A stretch of 54,037 nucleotides of DNA from IMG/VR virus record IMGVR_UViG_3300023297_000011, positions 1-54,037 of that record, one strand, 5' to 3'. Under the pieces are notes generated by a model. The model was given only the letters and a program-made list of their open reading frames with translations, searched no databases and was not told where the DNA came from. Shown here in pieces: positions 15,265 to 25,187 of this stretch (the first letter of the stretch is position 1; each line of letters opens with the position of its first letter). Both the position numbers and the translations under genes were made by a program. The DNA comes from a virus.

Positions 15265-15731
15265 TGGCATCTTATACAGAGAAACAAAAGACTAAATTAG
15301 TAAACACTATATGTAAAGAGGTGGCTGGTGGTCGTTCTCTTAGGTCTGTATTGAGAGATGAGAACATGCCGTCTAATCCTACGTTTAGTAAATGGATGAA
15401 GGATAGCAAACAAAGACTTTTACAGTACACATGTGCGCGTGAGGATAGAGCAGATTTCATATTTGAGCAGATACTTGACATCTCAGACAGCCAAGAGGGT
15501 GACATGATAACACTGGAGGACGGTAGGGAGGTTGTTAACCACGATGTAATACAACGGGCTAGATTAAGGGTTGACTCTCGTAAATGGATGCTTGGTAAAA
15601 TGCAGCCTGCAAAATATGGTGAAAGATTAGACGTACAAAGTTCAGATGGTTCAATGTCGCCAAACACAGGACTGGAGGGCAAAACATTTGAAGAGCTATA
15701 CCAATTAAAGTATGGCAAAAAACCAGAATGA
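15264..15731 (+). CDS. terS: terminase small subunit (Sf6-like)
   Basis: 155 residues. The N-terminal HTH (GRSLRSVLRDENMPSNPTFSKWM) and the following helical segment (EQILDISDS, then RARLRVDSRKWMLGKMQPAKYGER) match Sf6 gp1-type small terminases. It recognises DNA and stimulates TerL. It overlaps terL by 4 bp. Confidence 0.85.
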   Translation: MASYTEKQKTKLVNTICKEVAGGRSLRSVLRDENMPSNPTFSKWMKDSKQRLLQYTCAREDRADFIFEQILDISDSQEGDMITLEDGREVVNHDVIQRARLRVDSRKWMLGKMQPAKYGERLDVQSSDGSMSPNTGLEGKTFEELYQLKYGKKPE

Positions 15732-17170
15732 TTTTCGATTCAATATTAAACATAGAATTATCAAGAAGGAATTTTTGGGAGTTCTGCAATACGCTTGAAC
15801 CCGATTTCTACAAACCCGACAGAAAACATTTAATAACCCTATGTAATATCCTAGAATTATTTTACTACAAAAAACTACTAAAGCCAGACGGTGACGCATT
15901 CACTAAGCTAATGGTAAGGATGCCACCACAGCACGGTAAGAGCCGTACGCTTGTAAATTTTACTAAATGGATACTTGGCAAGAACGTTAACGAACGCATA
16001 GTTACAGCGTCCAATACAGATTCACAAGCAACAGACTTTTCAAGGTTTACCCGTGACGGCATAATGGGCATTAAAAACCTGCCAGAACAAATAGTTTATT
16101 CGGATATATTCCCAAATACAAAATTAAAGAAAGGTGATTCAGCAGTACAGAAATGGGCCCTACAGGGTCAACACTTTAATTATTTGGGAGTAGGTGTAAA
16201 TGGTTTAGTTACTGGCAAGGGTGCAACGCTTAGAATAATGGATGACATTGTTAAGGGTGCGGATCAGGCGTTAAGTGACACCGCAATGGATAAGTTATGG
16301 ATTTGGTTAACAGGAACATTTTCTAGTAGGAATGCCGCTGAAGAAGAAGAAGTAAGGGAAATATTTTGCGCTACACTTTGGGGTGAACGTGATCCACAAT
16401 ACAGGCTACAGGAAACTGAAGGTGATGAATGGTACATATTATCAATGCCAGTTTATGATTCTGAATTAGATGAAATGTTATGCGAAGACCTTTTGTCAAA
16501 AAAAGCATTTGTAAAGCTAAAGGCTAGGATGCTGGTTGACTCAAGGACAAAGGGTATATTCTATGCTAATTACATGTGCGAAGCTATTGACGACAATGAA
16601 GCCAAGGCATTCCCTCGAAGTTCGTTAAAGTTCTACAAATACCTACCAACCAAAACAATAAACGAAAACGGAACCGAAAAAGAAATACCGCAAGGATGGT
16701 TGTTTTCCTTTATAGACACAGCCGATGAAGGAATGGATAACTTCGCAATGCCTATATTTAGGGTAATAGGCGACCTTGTGTATTTAGTAGACTGTATATT
16801 TGACCAAGAAAACCTAACAATACAATTAAGTCAGGTAGCTAGCAAGCTAAAAGAGCATGGGCGGTTTGGTGAAATAGTAGTCGAAACAAACTCAGCGGGG
16901 GCGTTTTTTAAGCGTACACTAGAAGATAACCACCCAGACACACCTTTCTTTGGGCAGTGGTCAAAGGCTAACAAAATGGCTCGTATACTTAGTTATGCGG
17001 GTATTATTAAACTATACTACCGTTTCCCTGAAAATCCAAACCCAAATGTTGAGCGATTTATGAAGCAGGTTTACCGATTATTAAAGACTTCGAAGAAAGA
17101 AGATGACGCTCCAGATTCTTTGGCTGGTTCTGCCATGCACTTAGAGGCACAATATGAGATGTTTAAATGA
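15728..17170 (+). CDS. terL: terminase large subunit
   Basis: 480 residues. ATPase part: Walker-A-like MPPQHGKSR (65-73) and Walker B LRIMDD (168-173). C-terminal RNase H-like nuclease part: FIDTADEG with the catalytic Asp, a second acidic site in VVETNSAG and late Asp (DDAPDSLAG). It powers packaging into the prohead. Overlaps terS. Confidence 0.93.
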   Translation: MIFDSILNIELSRRNFWEFCNTLEPDFYKPDRKHLITLCNILELFYYKKLLKPDGDAFTKLMVRMPPQHGKSRTLVNFTKWILGKNVNERIVTASNTDSQATDFSRFTRDGIMGIKNLPEQIVYSDIFPNTKLKKGDSAVQKWALQGQHFNYLGVGVNGLVTGKGATLRIMDDIVKGADQALSDTAMDKLWIWLTGTFSSRNAAEEEEVREIFCATLWGERDPQYRLQETEGDEWYILSMPVYDSELDEMLCEDLLSKKAFVKLKARMLVDSRTKGIFYANYMCEAIDDNEAKAFPRSSLKFYKYLPTKTINENGTEKEIPQGWLFSFIDTADEGMDNFAMPIFRVIGDLVYLVDCIFDQENLTIQLSQVASKLKEHGRFGEIVVETNSAGAFFKRTLEDNHPDTPFFGQWSKANKMARILSYAGIIKLYYRFPENPNPNVERFMKQVYRLLKTSKKEDDAPDSLAGSAMHLEAQYEMFK

Positions 17171-17173
17171 TAA

Positions 17174-17313
17174 ATTGTGTCAAAATGTGCAAATAATATT
17201 AAATAATACGGGGTTATAGTTAAAATTATTGTGTCAAAATATGCAAGCAATAAAATAAAAAACATGATTAATGTCATTTTTATTTGAAATGTTGTTTTTT
17301 TAAAATATCTTTG
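17174..17313 (+). promoter_or_regulatory. promoter and direct-repeat operator before portal gene
   Basis: TTTG (17283-17286), 19-bp gap, TATCTTTG (17306-17313): a near-ideal Bacteroidota promoter. Upstream are two 19-bp direct repeats, ATTGTGTCAAAATRTGCAA, at 17174-17192 and 17228-17246 (one mismatch, 54 bp apart), and a short dyad ACAT/ATGT at 17262-17274. This suggests regulated transcription of the head and tail operon. Confidence 0.75.
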
Positions 17314-17331
17314 TACAAACATGTTTAGATT

Positions 17332-18669
17332 ATGGCTAATTGGTCATTTAGGAGTTTATTTACAAAGTCTGGTATAAATTTGAGTAAGCAGGGGTCTATG
17401 TCTGCTCAACTCTTAGTTGATAAGCCAGCATGGTTAAAGCTATCCAACGCAGCCGATCTAAGGGAAGCAGTGGAGAGCAACCCTGTACTATACGGTACGA
17501 CAATGATTATCTCACAGTCTGCTGCTAACGGTAAGAAGTACCTAGTAGACAACAAGGGCAACGAGGTATCGTGGGATTCAAACAAGGCGGCAGTTAAGGC
17601 AGCACGTCAATTATTCGTTGACAATCCAAATCCAATACAATCACAGTCAGAATACACGGCAGAACGCTATTATATGCTGCCTACATTTGGAAATAATTAT
17701 GTTCAGATGTTAAACGGGTCCAGTTTTGACACAGATATTCTCACCACTAAAACGTTAATGAATCTTAATAGTGAGTTTGTTGAACCAAAACAAACAGGAA
17801 AGATATTCGACCAGATAAGTTTGGAGGGTATTGTATCTGAATATGCGCTCACTAATTATAATCCCGTTAAAATATTCGAAACAAGAAACATAATTCATTT
17901 TAATGAGTTAAATGTGTCCGGTGTTGGTAATTCAATAATGGGTACATCGAGACACACATCATTATCCCTGCCAATTGAAAACGTTCAGAAGGACTTTGAA
18001 GCAATGAACGTTATCCTGAAGTCAAAGGGCATGCAGGGTATAATAAAGACCAGCTCAAAAGATGGGATGGGTACACAAACGCCTGTTAAGCCCGCAATAA
18101 AGAACGAAATAGATACAAAGTTTGCCAACGAATATGGATTACTAAGTGGGCAAAAGCAATTTTTAATAGTAAATGCAGATATTGAATTTATAAAAACCAT
18201 ACTTAATCCTGAAGAAATGGGTATTTATAAAGATATGGTTGCAAACGCAATGATAATTTGTAATGTCGTTGGTGTTCCATATGATTTATTTAAGCTAAAT
18301 GCAGAAGGAACTACTTTCGAAAATCAAATTCAGGCAGAAAGAAGGATGTATCAGAGTCGTATAATTCCGATGGTCAATAATGATGACCAAATATATACAC
18401 AAAGATTAAAACTAAGGAACTACGGGCTAGAATTAAGAACATCATTCGATCATATTGCGTGCCTACAGGAAAATTTCAAAGAAGAGGCTATGGCTCTCAA
18501 TATGAATGTTAGGAGTGCAGAGGCTTCATATAATAATAATATCATTACATGGAATGAGTATCTGGGCATAATGGATAAAGACCCTGTTTCTGGTGGTGAT
18601 ATTTACAAATACGAAAGGGATAAATCAATAAATCCAAAACAAGATGAAAACACAGAAGAAGTTAACTAA
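17332..18669 (+). CDS. portal protein (HK97/SPP1-like)
   Basis: 445 residues with the HK97-type portal pattern: ESNPVLYGTTMIISQSAA near the N-terminus, IIHFNELN, and the C-terminal TFENQIQAERRMYQSRIIPMVN stretch. Forms the dodecameric DNA entry ring. It is the first gene after the promoter at 17283-17313; the ATG lacks a Shine-Dalgarno sequence. Confidence 0.9.
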   Translation: MANWSFRSLFTKSGINLSKQGSMSAQLLVDKPAWLKLSNAADLREAVESNPVLYGTTMIISQSAANGKKYLVDNKGNEVSWDSNKAAVKAARQLFVDNPNPIQSQSEYTAERYYMLPTFGNNYVQMLNGSSFDTDILTTKTLMNLNSEFVEPKQTGKIFDQISLEGIVSEYALTNYNPVKIFETRNIIHFNELNVSGVGNSIMGTSRHTSLSLPIENVQKDFEAMNVILKSKGMQGIIKTSSKDGMGTQTPVKPAIKNEIDTKFANEYGLLSGQKQFLIVNADIEFIKTILNPEEMGIYKDMVANAMIICNVVGVPYDLFKLNAEGTTFENQIQAERRMYQSRIIPMVNNDDQIYTQRLKLRNYGLELRTSFDHIACLQENFKEEAMALNMNVRSAEASYNNNIITWNEYLGIMDKDPVSGGDIYKYERDKSINPKQDENTEEVN

Positions 18670-18739
18670 GGAAGAAATTAAGAAGTTTAGAAAGTTTAAG
18701 CAAAAACAATTTGATAATAAGGAATTGATTAAAAAGTAG
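18644..18739 (+). CDS. 31-residue Lys-rich protein
   Basis: ATG at 18644 inside the end of the portal gene in another frame; MKTQKKLTKEEIKKFRKFKQ..., nearly all charged, ends four bases before the next ATG. Plausible but unproven. Confidence 0.4.
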   Translation: MKTQKKLTKEEIKKFRKFKQKQFDNKELIKK

Positions 18740-18743
18740 GGTT

Positions 18744-19004
18744 ATGAATTTAGGAATAATTAATATATCAGATACGTTGATGCACCAGCTTCGATTGAAC
18801 AAAGATATTGATATGTTCAGGGTATTGTATTATGAGTTTTTTCCATGTGCAATTAATTACAATCAATTCGATAGGATGTATGAGGTTTTGGGATATTGTA
18901 ATGAATTTAAATCAGTAATAGAAGGAGAGGTTTATCCAGTATATGAAGCAGTATTTACTGAAAAGGATGGAATAGTTACGGTTAAATTTAAAATGATATT
19001 ATAA
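18744..19004 (+). CDS. hypothetical protein
   Basis: 86 residues between portal and protease; mixed alpha/beta. Its stop overlaps the protease ATG (TAATG). Not recognised. Confidence 0.65.
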   Translation: MNLGIINISDTLMHQLRLNKDIDMFRVLYYEFFPCAINYNQFDRMYEVLGYCNEFKSVIEGEVYPVYEAVFTEKDGIVTVKFKMIL

Positions 19005-19825
19005 TGGAATATATTATAAAACAGTTTCCAGATAAAAAATTCAGTACAAAAATGGATCAAACACGATTCATTAAGGAGAATTTTGATACCATGAAGCAAA
19101 TCAAAATGACTGAATACAAGACGAATTCGCATGGTATAATTGAATCTATTAACAAAAAAGAATTTGAACCCGAAATTGAAGACATAACTTCTGATATTAT
19201 TTTAGTTAAGGCTGTTATTAATTCAACTAACATTATAGATAGCCATTTAGATTTACATATGGCTAAAATATGGAATAAGACAATAAAAGATAATCCATTT
19301 TCATATCACTTAAAACAACATGAAGCAAAGTTTGAGAGCGTAATATCAAACAAAGCAAAAAGCTATAACGAGAAGTCGAATTTTAACAAATTGGGCTTAG
19401 ATATTGACTTTGAAACAGTCGCAAATATAAATGAGTTTACATTATCAAAAGATAAAATGCCATTTATGTTTGATTCATACGTTAACGGAGATGTTACTCA
19501 GCATTCAGTAGGTATGATGTATGTTAATATAGACATGGCTTATTATGATGAAGATAGTGAAAAACAAATGGACTTCTTTAATGAAATGAAAGCCAATGCA
19601 GTTAATCCAGATGTGGCAGATGAATATGGTTATTTTTGGGTAGTATATGAAGCGAAAAAAAGAGAGGGTAGTGCTGTTGTATTTGGAAGCAATAGTGTAA
19701 CGCCAACATTGTATGTTAAAAATTATGAGCCGCCCAAAAGCACTCAGAAAGCAATAGAGCCGTCAGAGGACACTCAAAAACGTGAAATTTATATTAATTA
19801 TTTAAAAAATTTTAAAAATGGATAA
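19004..19825 (+). CDS. prohead protease-like protein
   Basis: 273 residues between portal and capsid. An HSVGM motif (TQHSVGMM) and a nearby STNIIDSHLDLH region resemble the His and Ser parts of the prohead serine protease fold; the C-terminus is charged. Probably matures the capsid or acts as scaffold; assignment rests on motif and synteny. It overlaps the capsid gene by 8 bp. Confidence 0.7.
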   Translation: MEYIIKQFPDKKFSTKMDQTRFIKENFDTMKQIKMTEYKTNSHGIIESINKKEFEPEIEDITSDIILVKAVINSTNIIDSHLDLHMAKIWNKTIKDNPFSYHLKQHEAKFESVISNKAKSYNEKSNFNKLGLDIDFETVANINEFTLSKDKMPFMFDSYVNGDVTQHSVGMMYVNIDMAYYDEDSEKQMDFFNEMKANAVNPDVADEYGYFWVVYEAKKREGSAVVFGSNSVTPTLYVKNYEPPKSTQKAIEPSEDTQKREIYINYLKNFKNG

Positions 19826-21230
19826 AATTTGGATGAAAGACGGCAAATTTACAGAATTGTCCGAAGATCAAATTAAAGGTCTTACAAACGAACAATTACC
19901 TGTTTACATGGCCGATCAAACAAAAAGCGAATTGAAAGCGATTGAAACCCGTATCACTAAGCTTGTGCATGACTCAGAAAAAGGTGTATCACAAAAAACA
20001 CTTGAAAATGAAGTCGCTGGTATTAATAAAGCTATTGCCGATAAGCTCGACAATGCAGGTATGGCTACACTCAAAGAAAGTGTAGATAAATTAGTTGTTG
20101 CTGCTTCTGATAATGCAACGGCAATTAAGGCATTAAACGAAAAAGGTGTTGCTCAAAAATCAGACGCCCCTAAAACATTCCGTAAGGCTATAGAAGATGC
20201 CATTATGGAAAAGAAAGATATATTAACCGAGAAAAATGACGACAACGGTAAACGTTTATCGTTAAAAGACTACTTTACAGAGAAGGGAAATAAAAGTACA
20301 CCTATTTTTACAACAAAAGCAGTTGATTTTCTTGAAAGTAATATAGTACAAAGTGAAGTTAGTTTAGTTAGACTAACAGAACTTGATCCAAACAGGGTTA
20401 GTATTCCTTTGACAATTTATCCACATGTAATGGAATGGATGCCATCAAAAGGTATTACACGCCCCTACATGTCTGTATTGGTTGTTTATGATTACACCGA
20501 TGGTGCAGGAACTAAAACAGAAGGATCAGCTCCTGGTCAATCAAGTTTCTTACTTAAGACTGTTGAATTTAAGGCATTTTACATTGCTACTTACGGAACT
20601 TTATCTGATGAAACACTAGACGACCTTCCAGAGGTATTAGATGAAATATCAATTGTTTTCCCCGATAAGATTTTGGATAACATTGATGGTCAGATTTTAG
20701 GTACCGCTGGTGATGATTCAAGTGCATTGGCTGGTTTGTTTACAGCAAACAAACATACTGATTATAGTGGTGCTTCATATGCCGCTTCGATTAAGGGTGC
20801 TAATATGATTGACCTTATCGGAACAATGGTACAGCAAGCCGAAACAAACAAATATCCGCCTGATGCTATTATAATGAATCCAGCAGAAATAAAAATTCTC
20901 ATGGAATTAAAGGATTTATTGAATAATTCAATAAGTGACCGTAGAATTTCATTTGATACATTTGGACGTCCAGTATTTGTGCAAGGGTTAAGGATTTTTA
21001 AATCAACCGCAATTACCGCTAATACAATGGCAGTTGTTGATTCTAAACAATTAATAATTGGTAAGCGAAAAGAGATGACAATGGAAATTGCCTATAATGG
21101 AACTGATTTAACAGAAGGACAGAAAACAGTTGTTGTTAAAGTCCGTGTTGCTTTTGCTGTAAGGGATAAAGCGGGTGTTATTTATTCAGATGACGTGGAT
21201 ACAGACTGGAACGCTTTAGTTGCTGTATAA
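19818..21230 (+). CDS. major capsid protein with N-terminal scaffold-like domain
   Basis: 470 residues. Residues 1 to about 130 are helical and charged (delta/scaffold-like), followed by an HK97-fold capsid body with FLESNIVQSEVSLVRL, EFKAFYIATYGTLSDETLDDLPEV, PPDAIIMNPAE and VAFAVRDKAGV. The helical part is presumably removed by the upstream protease. Synteny supports it. Confidence 0.88.
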   Translation: MDKIWMKDGKFTELSEDQIKGLTNEQLPVYMADQTKSELKAIETRITKLVHDSEKGVSQKTLENEVAGINKAIADKLDNAGMATLKESVDKLVVAASDNATAIKALNEKGVAQKSDAPKTFRKAIEDAIMEKKDILTEKNDDNGKRLSLKDYFTEKGNKSTPIFTTKAVDFLESNIVQSEVSLVRLTELDPNRVSIPLTIYPHVMEWMPSKGITRPYMSVLVVYDYTDGAGTKTEGSAPGQSSFLLKTVEFKAFYIATYGTLSDETLDDLPEVLDEISIVFPDKILDNIDGQILGTAGDDSSALAGLFTANKHTDYSGASYAASIKGANMIDLIGTMVQQAETNKYPPDAIIMNPAEIKILMELKDLLNNSISDRRISFDTFGRPVFVQGLRIFKSTAITANTMAVVDSKQLIIGKRKEMTMEIAYNGTDLTEGQKTVVVKVRVAFAVRDKAGVIYSDDVDTDWNALVAV

Positions 21231-22720
21231 TGAAGAGGTATATATTATTATTCATATTGATTGTTGGAGCAATGATCAATATGGCCGCAGATAGAGATAA
21301 CCTTAGAATCAGTACGGGATATACAATGTTAACAAGACCATTGGTATTAGATGCAAGTGATACTATTAATGCGAGTGACACTATAATTTTTACTGTCACT
21401 AATTTACAAAAGTATTCACAAACGCAAGTCGTTACCGTTGGGTTGACTGATGTTTCTGGTACTCCAGATGTAGAGGTATCTTTTTATGGTAGAGTGACAG
21501 CCACAAGTGATTGGACAGAAATTGGAACAGCTATTGACTGGACAACTACCGCTAATGATGGTAGTATTACGGCAACAACTCCGATTAACTACAATTACTT
21601 AAAGGTTGAATTTATCGCAACCGGTACTACTCAACAAACGAAGATAACAACCTTTGAGGTAAAAACTGCCAATGCTTATGATATTCCTGCAAATTCAGGA
21701 ACATTAACTATTGCAAGGAAAACGGCTGGTGCTGTTACTATCACATCAAAAGACAATGATGCAAATGCAGCCACTACTTATAGGGCAGGAGGAACAGGAG
21801 CATTAACTATTGGTGCAGGCACAGGAACAACCGCAATTACATCTAGCGATTGGGCAATTGACGCAACTGGTGCAATGACAGGAATTGGAGCTATTACGGC
21901 TGATGGACTTGTTACTGCTGATAAATTTAAATTCGAACATGTAACTAGTACTGATGTGACTGCATTACCAGCATATTTTACTGAAACATTAAGTGGCACA
22001 TTTGGGGCCGCTGGCCCCGGATATGGCATGACTGTTTATTCAAAAATCGTAGGTGCAAATTTAACTGCTTCTGATTCTTATGAGGCGGCAATTACTGGAG
22101 TATATGCGATTACTGGCACAAATGCAAGCACATATCCAAAGGCTAGTGTATTAGGATGGATCTTAGATAATACAACTACTGCCGATGGTGCCTTTGTGGC
22201 TTTAATTGATGGAGATACACAGGTAACACAGGCTGGTGCCGCCTATGCGGTTAGGCATCTGAATAGCACTCCTACAAGTGGATTCGGTTATGGACTGGAT
22301 TTATATGGTGCTGCAATCGGAGCCTATGATGCTGTTTCATATAGGACTGCTGATATTCGTTTAGTAAATCAGGAAACAATTACTAATGAAACTGATGGAT
22401 ATATAAGTATGGGGACAGCAAATGTTACTGCTGCTACATATAACTTTGTAACGGCTGCTCAATTAACCGAGACAGTAACTGATTCACTTGTTATTGTTAA
22501 TGCTTCAATCCCAGCCCTAGTTGCAGGATTAGAATTAACATTTGTAGCTGAAGCTACCGTAGCTGGCGCCACAACACTTACATTAAATGGTGTTGTTAAG
22601 GCAGTTTTTGAGGCTTCTGATATTTCTGAATTAGATTCAGCAGATATTAGAGATACGCAAGTTGTAAGAGTTGTTTATGATGGTACACAATGGCAACAAA
22701 TATCTCAATCTGGTAACTAA
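21230..22720 (+). CDS. secreted-type structural/adhesin-like protein
   Basis: 496 residues in the head operon, yet it starts with a signal-peptide-like segment (MKRYILLFILIVGAMINMAA). The body is beta-rich and Thr/Ala-rich; the C-terminus (TTLTLNGVVKAVFEASDI ... YDGTQWQQISQSGN) is the type seen at ends of phage fibre or head-fibre proteins. Possible head decoration/fibre. Overlaps both neighbours by one base. Confidence 0.65.
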   Translation: MKRYILLFILIVGAMINMAADRDNLRISTGYTMLTRPLVLDASDTINASDTIIFTVTNLQKYSQTQVVTVGLTDVSGTPDVEVSFYGRVTATSDWTEIGTAIDWTTTANDGSITATTPINYNYLKVEFIATGTTQQTKITTFEVKTANAYDIPANSGTLTIARKTAGAVTITSKDNDANAATTYRAGGTGALTIGAGTGTTAITSSDWAIDATGAMTGIGAITADGLVTADKFKFEHVTSTDVTALPAYFTETLSGTFGAAGPGYGMTVYSKIVGANLTASDSYEAAITGVYAITGTNASTYPKASVLGWILDNTTTADGAFVALIDGDTQVTQAGAAYAVRHLNSTPTSGFGYGLDLYGAAIGAYDAVSYRTADIRLVNQETITNETDGYISMGTANVTAATYNFVTAAQLTETVTDSLVIVNASIPALVAGLELTFVAEATVAGATTLTLNGVVKAVFEASDISELDSADIRDTQVVRVVYDGTQWQQISQSGN

Positions 22721-22962
22721 TGGGAGCAATTATAACAAGAACAGGGGTTAATGTTTCAGGGGAACAAGCAAAGGTTTGTGTTAATATTGGTATTGCTAAA
22801 TGGGAACAAGACATTGAAGAGATACTAGTTTTAACAGCAAAGAAAATCGCCGAAAGGATTAATACTTGTAAAACTGTTGAAGAATTGCAAGTATATAAAT
22901 CAGATAAAAGGCAAGTAGCCAAATTGGCTTATGGTAAAAAGTTAAAAGAACTTAAACAATGA
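22720..22962 (+). CDS. small hypothetical protein
   Basis: 80 residues; C-terminal half helical and basic. Overlaps the connector gene by 4 bp. Not recognised. Confidence 0.6.
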   Translation: MGAIITRTGVNVSGEQAKVCVNIGIAKWEQDIEEILVLTAKKIAERINTCKTVEELQVYKSDKRQVAKLAYGKKLKELKQ

Positions 22963-23534
22963 GTTTAATTGATTCAACATATTTTATAGGTCGAATAGCT
23001 TTACCAATAAAGAAGTATGATTTGATTGCCGATTATATTACACGGTATGAGAATCAGATTATTTATAAGCTATTTGGATACACATTAGGAAATCTTATAA
23101 TCGCTTATAATATTTCAACATCTCCACAGAGGATTAAGGACATTGTGGAGGGCAAGGAATATACAATTACTGATTATTCTGGTGTTTATATGCCAACGTT
23201 TGGCGATGTAACTATAAAATGGAATGGATTAAAAAACACTCAGCTAGTTTCTTTAATTGCATATTGGGTATTCTATAACTATTGTTTAGAAAATCAAACA
23301 AACATAACAGCAGCCGGAGGCATTGTGCCTCAAGTTGAAGATGCTATTAATGTTGGATTTGCTGAAAAAGCAGTATTTGCATATAGAGAATTGACACTGT
23401 TATATGGTTATCGAGGACAATTATCAATAGAACCTAGTTGCTTTAATTTTATGTATGAGAATTATGAGACTTATCCAGAATGGATATTTGAAAGTATTGG
23501 AGTACCAGGCGATGTTAATATTTTTGGGATATGA
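22959..23534 (+). CDS. head-tail connector protein (gp6-like/DUF6712 type)
   Basis: 191 residues after capsid genes. The helical N-terminal part (LIADYITRYENQIIYKLFGYTLG) and the central QLVSLIAYWVFYNYCLENQT resemble Bacteroidota phage connector proteins. Placement by synteny; moderate certainty. Confidence 0.6.
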   Translation: MSLIDSTYFIGRIALPIKKYDLIADYITRYENQIIYKLFGYTLGNLIIAYNISTSPQRIKDIVEGKEYTITDYSGVYMPTFGDVTIKWNGLKNTQLVSLIAYWVFYNYCLENQTNITAAGGIVPQVEDAINVGFAEKAVFAYRELTLLYGYRGQLSIEPSCFNFMYENYETYPEWIFESIGVPGDVNIFGI

Positions 23535-24046
23535 CAGTAGCAAATAAAAGGATATTTACGGATGTGTTTGGGGACATTATCACAAATGTTCGTGCGGAAT
23601 ATGATATAGTGAATACTCCGAAAGCTACGCCGTATTATTTATTTGGTCAATCATTAGCTATTAAGAATGAGATTATTGAAAAAAAAATAACAGATCGTTA
23701 TCCTTTAATAATTTTAGGAATTGATAGTGATTATATTGAAAGGGATATTAACAGAAGGCAGTATGAGGTATCTTTTAATTGCTGGATAGTTGATGAAACA
23801 AAAAAAGAATGGTACACATCGGATCGGTTTGAACAGGTTTATGCGACAATTTTATTTCCAATTTATAAACTACTAAAGGAGAAAATCGAAACTTCTGAGT
23901 ATGTTGATGATTTTGGAATACAGGATTTTCAACCCGAAGTGAGGCTTTTCCCTTACTGGGGTAGTTCTAATGAACAGGTTTTATCCGATCCGTTGGATGC
24001 TTTAGGAATTAAAATAAATAATTTATTAATAAAAAACAATTGTTAA
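23531..24046 (+). CDS. neck / tail-terminator-like protein
   Basis: 171 residues between connector and tail-tube protein, the usual position of head-completion or tail-terminator genes. Beta-rich; no clear motif. It overlaps the upstream gene by 4 bp. Confidence 0.5.
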   Translation: MTVANKRIFTDVFGDIITNVRAEYDIVNTPKATPYYLFGQSLAIKNEIIEKKITDRYPLIILGIDSDYIERDINRRQYEVSFNCWIVDETKKEWYTSDRFEQVYATILFPIYKLLKEKIETSEYVDDFGIQDFQPEVRLFPYWGSSNEQVLSDPLDALGIKINNLLIKNNC

Positions 24047-24047
24047 A

Positions 24048-24965
24048 ATGAGTTGTAAACCGAAATATTACGTAGGAGCTGGAGGATGCAAGGCACTTCC
24101 TGACTCTATAGAAGGGTTGCTGTTGCTCGATAAGGGGCATGCGACATTAACAAAAGTAAATGCAAAATTAAACACAGGGCTTACGGGGCTTAAATTACTT
24201 GTCGCCCCTGCTACTGTAGGAGCTATTGAGGGTTGTGTTTTGGATTGCCGAAATGGTGTTGAGCCAAGCGGTGGTGAGAATGAAATAACACAATCTAATC
24301 TTAATTATCCAAAACTAACAAATGTTTCGGCTATAGTTTTAGATGTGTATGCCGATATGAGTTGGAACGACTATGTCAATTATTTCGCTTTTGCAGATCA
24401 AACTATGGAAATAGGATTAATTGATGCAAAAGGTAATTTAACAGGCACAAATGCAAGTGCATTAAATTTTACCGGATTTAGGGGTAAATTATACCTTGAT
24501 AAAAAGATAGCTCCAATTGGTGCGGATAAGATTAAATCGTATCATTTTCAAGTTATTTTCACAGACATGGAACAATTTGGGTCTAATACTGAAATACTTA
24601 CAACTTCTTACGGGGTTGCAGAGGTACTTGAAGATATTAACCCAGTCGGGGTTGACATTTCTGTTAAAACTGCAACTTCTGTTGCTGGATTAACAGTTGT
24701 TAAAGCGGTGTTAAGAAATACAACTACACCATATGCTGGATTTACAACTGCTGATGAATGGAATGTATTAAGTGCAGAAGAAGATGTTGGTGTTACCGTT
24801 GTTGTAACAAGTTTCGCAAATGCTGCTTTAGGTGAATATAGTTTAACCTTGGCAGATGGTGCCGCTGCTGTATGTGGAGGCGATGTTATTATTCAAGGAT
24901 CAAAAGTATCAACTACTATGACGTATTTGTCTCAGCCATTAACCATACCACATTACTCTGCATAA
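24048..24965 (+). CDS. major tail (tube) protein
   Basis: 305 residues, beta-rich, located before the tail chaperone-like pair and tape measure. The C-terminal third (VDISVKTATSVAGLTVVKAV...) looks like an added Ig/Big-like domain. Called from synteny and fold pattern. Confidence 0.65.
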   Translation: MSCKPKYYVGAGGCKALPDSIEGLLLLDKGHATLTKVNAKLNTGLTGLKLLVAPATVGAIEGCVLDCRNGVEPSGGENEITQSNLNYPKLTNVSAIVLDVYADMSWNDYVNYFAFADQTMEIGLIDAKGNLTGTNASALNFTGFRGKLYLDKKIAPIGADKIKSYHFQVIFTDMEQFGSNTEILTTSYGVAEVLEDINPVGVDISVKTATSVAGLTVVKAVLRNTTTPYAGFTTADEWNVLSAEEDVGVTVVVTSFANAALGEYSLTLADGAAAVCGGDVIIQGSKVSTTMTYLSQPLTIPHYSA

Positions 24966-25144
24966 TGAGAGTTGAGGGAATGGATATACCTAAAAGTCTC
25001 GGGGAAAAAGACTTTAAGTGGTTTAAAAAGTTCTATAAAAATTTTATGGAAATTCATGTAACTACACCAGTTGAAGATGTGTATGTTATGTTGGGAGGCG
25101 TATTGCCAAAGAAAAAAGAACCGAAAGGGAAAAATCCTGAATAA
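24965..25144 (+). CDS. tail assembly chaperone-like, part 1
   Basis: 59 residues starting MRVEGMDIPKSL at an ATG overlapping the tail-tube stop. It ends in a Lys-rich tail just before a strong hairpin. Position between tail tube and tape measure is that of gpG-type chaperones. Confidence 0.5.
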   Translation: MRVEGMDIPKSLGEKDFKWFKKFYKNFMEIHVTTPVEDVYVMLGGVLPKKKEPKGKNPE

Positions 25145-25146
25145 AC

Positions 25147-25172
25147 AAAAGGGGTGGTTTTATGCCCCTTTT
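25147..25172 (+). terminator. hairpin after tail chaperone part 1
   Basis: AAAAGGGG / CCCCTTTT, perfect 8 bp, loop of 10, directly after the 25144 stop. It could be an attenuating terminator or a stimulator of frameshifting; the downstream frame is open through it. Confidence 0.55.
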
Positions 25173-25187
25173 ATAAAAACTAAACAA

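Noticed and set aside
15272-15718. 148-residue minus-strand ORF
   Set aside because: It lies opposite the terS gene, which has clear family features and operon overlap; shadow.
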